From Drosophila persimilis (taxonomy: Eukaryota; Arthropoda; Insecta; Diptera; Drosophilidae): a stretch of DNA of 64,000 nucleotides. Location: the NCBI RefSeq assembly GCF_003286085.1, contig NW_020825326.1, positions 1,922,001 through 1,986,000 of the forward strand. The letters run 5' to 3'. Positions 61,651 to 64,000 of the stretch are shown in pieces. How positions within the stretch are numbered: the stretch's first letter is position 1; each line of letters begins with the position of its first letter. Position numbers and translations under genes: made by a program. The notes below the pieces were generated by a model that saw nothing but the letters and a program-made list of their open reading frames with translations, did no database searches and was not told the origin of the DNA.

Positions 61651-64000
61651 ACCAAGGTGAGTAGGGAAGAAGATGGGGCAGAATCGGAGAGGAAAATGAG
61701 CGTTGCGAGGTGTGTGGATGTGGGGGGATGTGGCCAAGGCACGAAAGTTGGTGCAGTGAAATCGAAATTGTGGCTACACGACTCCAGGGCACAGATGCGT
61801 GCACGCGTTGCCCAAAGTCAAACTGAAGCCTGAAACTTGTTGGCAATGCGAGTCCCATTCCCAGCCACCCCATTTTCTGCCCCAATGGAACGGCCTTGTC
61901 TGCGGCACGTGCAGGCGCATTCGCCGTATTAAACGTTCTGGTCGGTCGCCCACAGTGGACGAAAAGGCTGGTCTTGCGGCGGAAACTGAGTGAAACTTGA
62001 TCCCAAATAGAGACATCGGCCCGAAATCAAAGATATCCGCTTAATATTCTCTTTCATGATTACTAAAAATTCAAACAGAAATTGAACAGGACCATATTTT
62101 TTGTCTTTCTTAAACATCAATTAAACTCAATTAAGGTACATCTGTTTCTTTAAAAATAATACGATATTAAGTTCTTTTTTCATTTGTTTTATTCAATTAA
62201 GTTTCTTCAGAAATCCCATAATACCAACAGAGTGGATGCTCAACAGAGTGGAGTACTTTCTTCGACATCATGCTATCAGAGATACTTCTTCCGAAGCGTA
62301 TCTTTTTGTTTTTGTGGAAAAAGCGTCGAGTTCTTCTTTACGATTAGCCTCATTGCTAAATGATTACTGTATTGCAATAAAAACAAAAACTTGTTCTTTA
62401 GGATTTGGGATTTGGGAAATATTAATCGGCTAGCAGATATTCGCGAATACTTTATTTTGAATTTTCCGCCGCCAGATCGTCCGCTTCGTCCACTGTGTGA
62501 CGAGCTTATCTACGGCTTGAGTGGGTTTTAGCTTTGGCTCTGACTTCGCCGTCTTAATTGCTATTCTAAACATGTTGCACTTCATTATTGGCACAAACAC
62601 ACGAGCGGGGAGACCGAAGCCCAGGCATCAGGAGCAACAGGAGAAGCGCAGGCCACGCCTCCAGCTCTCGACGACAATTCTCCACTCCCCACCAACCATC
62701 TACCATCTGCCATCCAGAGTTGTGGTAATTAAATTAGCTGCCTTCAAACCAGAGGCCTCCAAGAAGCTGTGGCAAGAGAAGGCTGAGCAATGCCTTTGAT
62801 GGGGATTAGTAGGTCCTATGCCTCACTTGAGCTCACAACGTTTTACAGCTTGTTCAGCTACTACTGCAAACTCTTCGGAGAGTAATAACTGAAAGAGAAA
62901 CGGTTGAAAGCTATCTAGTCTGATTGCTTTTCAAAATGTTTTCAGATGCACATGCCTGCATCCAGTTGCAGTTGCAAGCATTAAGCAGTAGCTTGTTCAA
63001 TGATGATTCAAATTAAGTTCGTACAGGACATACATATAGTGGATATAGTGGATGATGGTTTACACAGTGAACACATGATGGACTACAGTCATTGTCTGAA
63101 CATGATACAGAGCTGTCTAAAGGCCTAAGGGCTAACGCTCAAGGCTTCATTTTATATATTAGTACACCTGTACAACAAATTCTCAACTCGTTTATTTGGT
63201 TATTTAATCGTGTTAGGACTAAGAATGCAAAATGGTTTACCGATCGTTTAATTAGACTATAGAAGTATCCGCATGTAAAGCAGCAGAAATTCAACGACAT
63301 TAAACAATTTCAGGCCGGTTCAAAGGCGCTTCCTGTAGATTGGTTAGAAATCGATTTCAGTGCTGCAGGTCATACAATTCTGGAAAATACATCAATCTGG
63401 TCGAGCTTTGCAATTCTGTCCTGCCCCCTGCTGGCCTTCGACTCCGATTGCACTTTTTACTTTGCCTTTCGACCACAATTGCAAATACTTAATATTTAGT
63501 TATTTGCCACTTTATTTTGCTTGCCTGTTTGCAGTGTTCTAGGTGCTCCGATTGGCATGGCATGGCATCCTTGCAAAATGCTGGCTGGATGCCCAGGATG
63601 CGTTAAAGTTTATTTGACCTTCATCGTCATGTGTTGCATGTGTGTCTGTGGGGCATCTCCTTCCCAAAGCTTTTGCTATTTGCGTTCGACCAACATTTTT
63701 ATCCAGAGGGATGAACGGACATTCAAAAAGAAGATGCAGGAAGGCAGAAGGTTCATCCTAAATCGCTTGCCATTTTAATTAGTTCGTCCGAAAGGCAACT
63801 TGAATAAATAATCAGAGACCGTTCAAAGGAGGTGGAATTCAATTATGTCTGCTCGATTTGATGGTCGAGCAAAACTCGGGTTACTGTCGGGTTCAGTGAT
63901 ATCTTGGGTTAGCTGGATCCCTAATTGAATGGAAAATATTGGCAAATACATAAAACCTATAAATATACAATTTAATATATAATTGTGAAATAGAAAATTA
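61651..64000. other. Unique noncoding DNA
   Basis: No gene, RNA gene or transposon is recognised. The short frames around 62,521-62,799 and 63,521-63,778 lack motifs and start signals. Confidence 0.5.

Overview
The window looks like Drosophila nuclear DNA, most likely from the obscura group. The evidence is several DINE-1 (Helentron-type) copies carrying the family's GTCT/GTCC microsatellite block and 3' hairpin, short introns of 59-71 bases, and a background dense in CAG, GA, TA and hexamer microsatellites. No conserved, intact protein-coding gene of known family was recognised. The sequence is best read as a transposon graveyard followed by a long unique noncoding stretch (intergenic or intronic) with a few small candidate coding units.

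Bases 1-19,390 are a nested transposon island. A 3.0 kb hAT element (1185-4204) has unusually long inverted ends of about 300 bases and a broken minus-strand transposase. It abuts a 5'-truncated, multiply broken Ty3/gypsy retrotransposon on the plus strand (4205 to about 9640; gag, protease, RT, RNase H, integrase, then a probable 3' LTR from 8729). A second LTR retrotransposon relic on the minus strand is marked by a tRNA-Lys-type primer binding site at 16111-16128. Two Tc1 transposase pseudogenes lie on the minus strand (12129-12905 and 16280-17950); the second is split by a Jockey-like LINE fragment. Two DINE-1 copies complete the island (13029-14020 plus; 17953-19390 minus). The latter contains a near-perfect inverted duplication of about 425 bases per arm.

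Bases 19,391-64,000 are mostly unique noncoding DNA. The interruptions are a full-length DINE-1 (26104-27243) butted against an I-clade LINE RNase H fragment (27244-28134), two decayed DINE-1 relics (30505-30870 and 47704-48187), an 88-base palindromic element with a perfect 7-base target duplication (45560-45647), and many microsatellites. The most gene-like object is a two-exon candidate for a very small secreted peptide (61445-61650), with a hydrophobic leader, a 71-base phase-0 intron and a stop codon. Two further single-frame candidates (22416-22856 minus, 38909-39151 minus) are much weaker.

The recognised genes do not form an operon or pathway. Nearly all are transposase or polymerase remnants with frameshifts, stops or deletions, so no element here appears able to move by itself. 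The order of insertion can be partly read: the LINE fragment lies inside a Tc1 gene, DINE-1 copies truncate a Tc1 and a LINE, and the hAT separates unrelated flanks without a target duplication.
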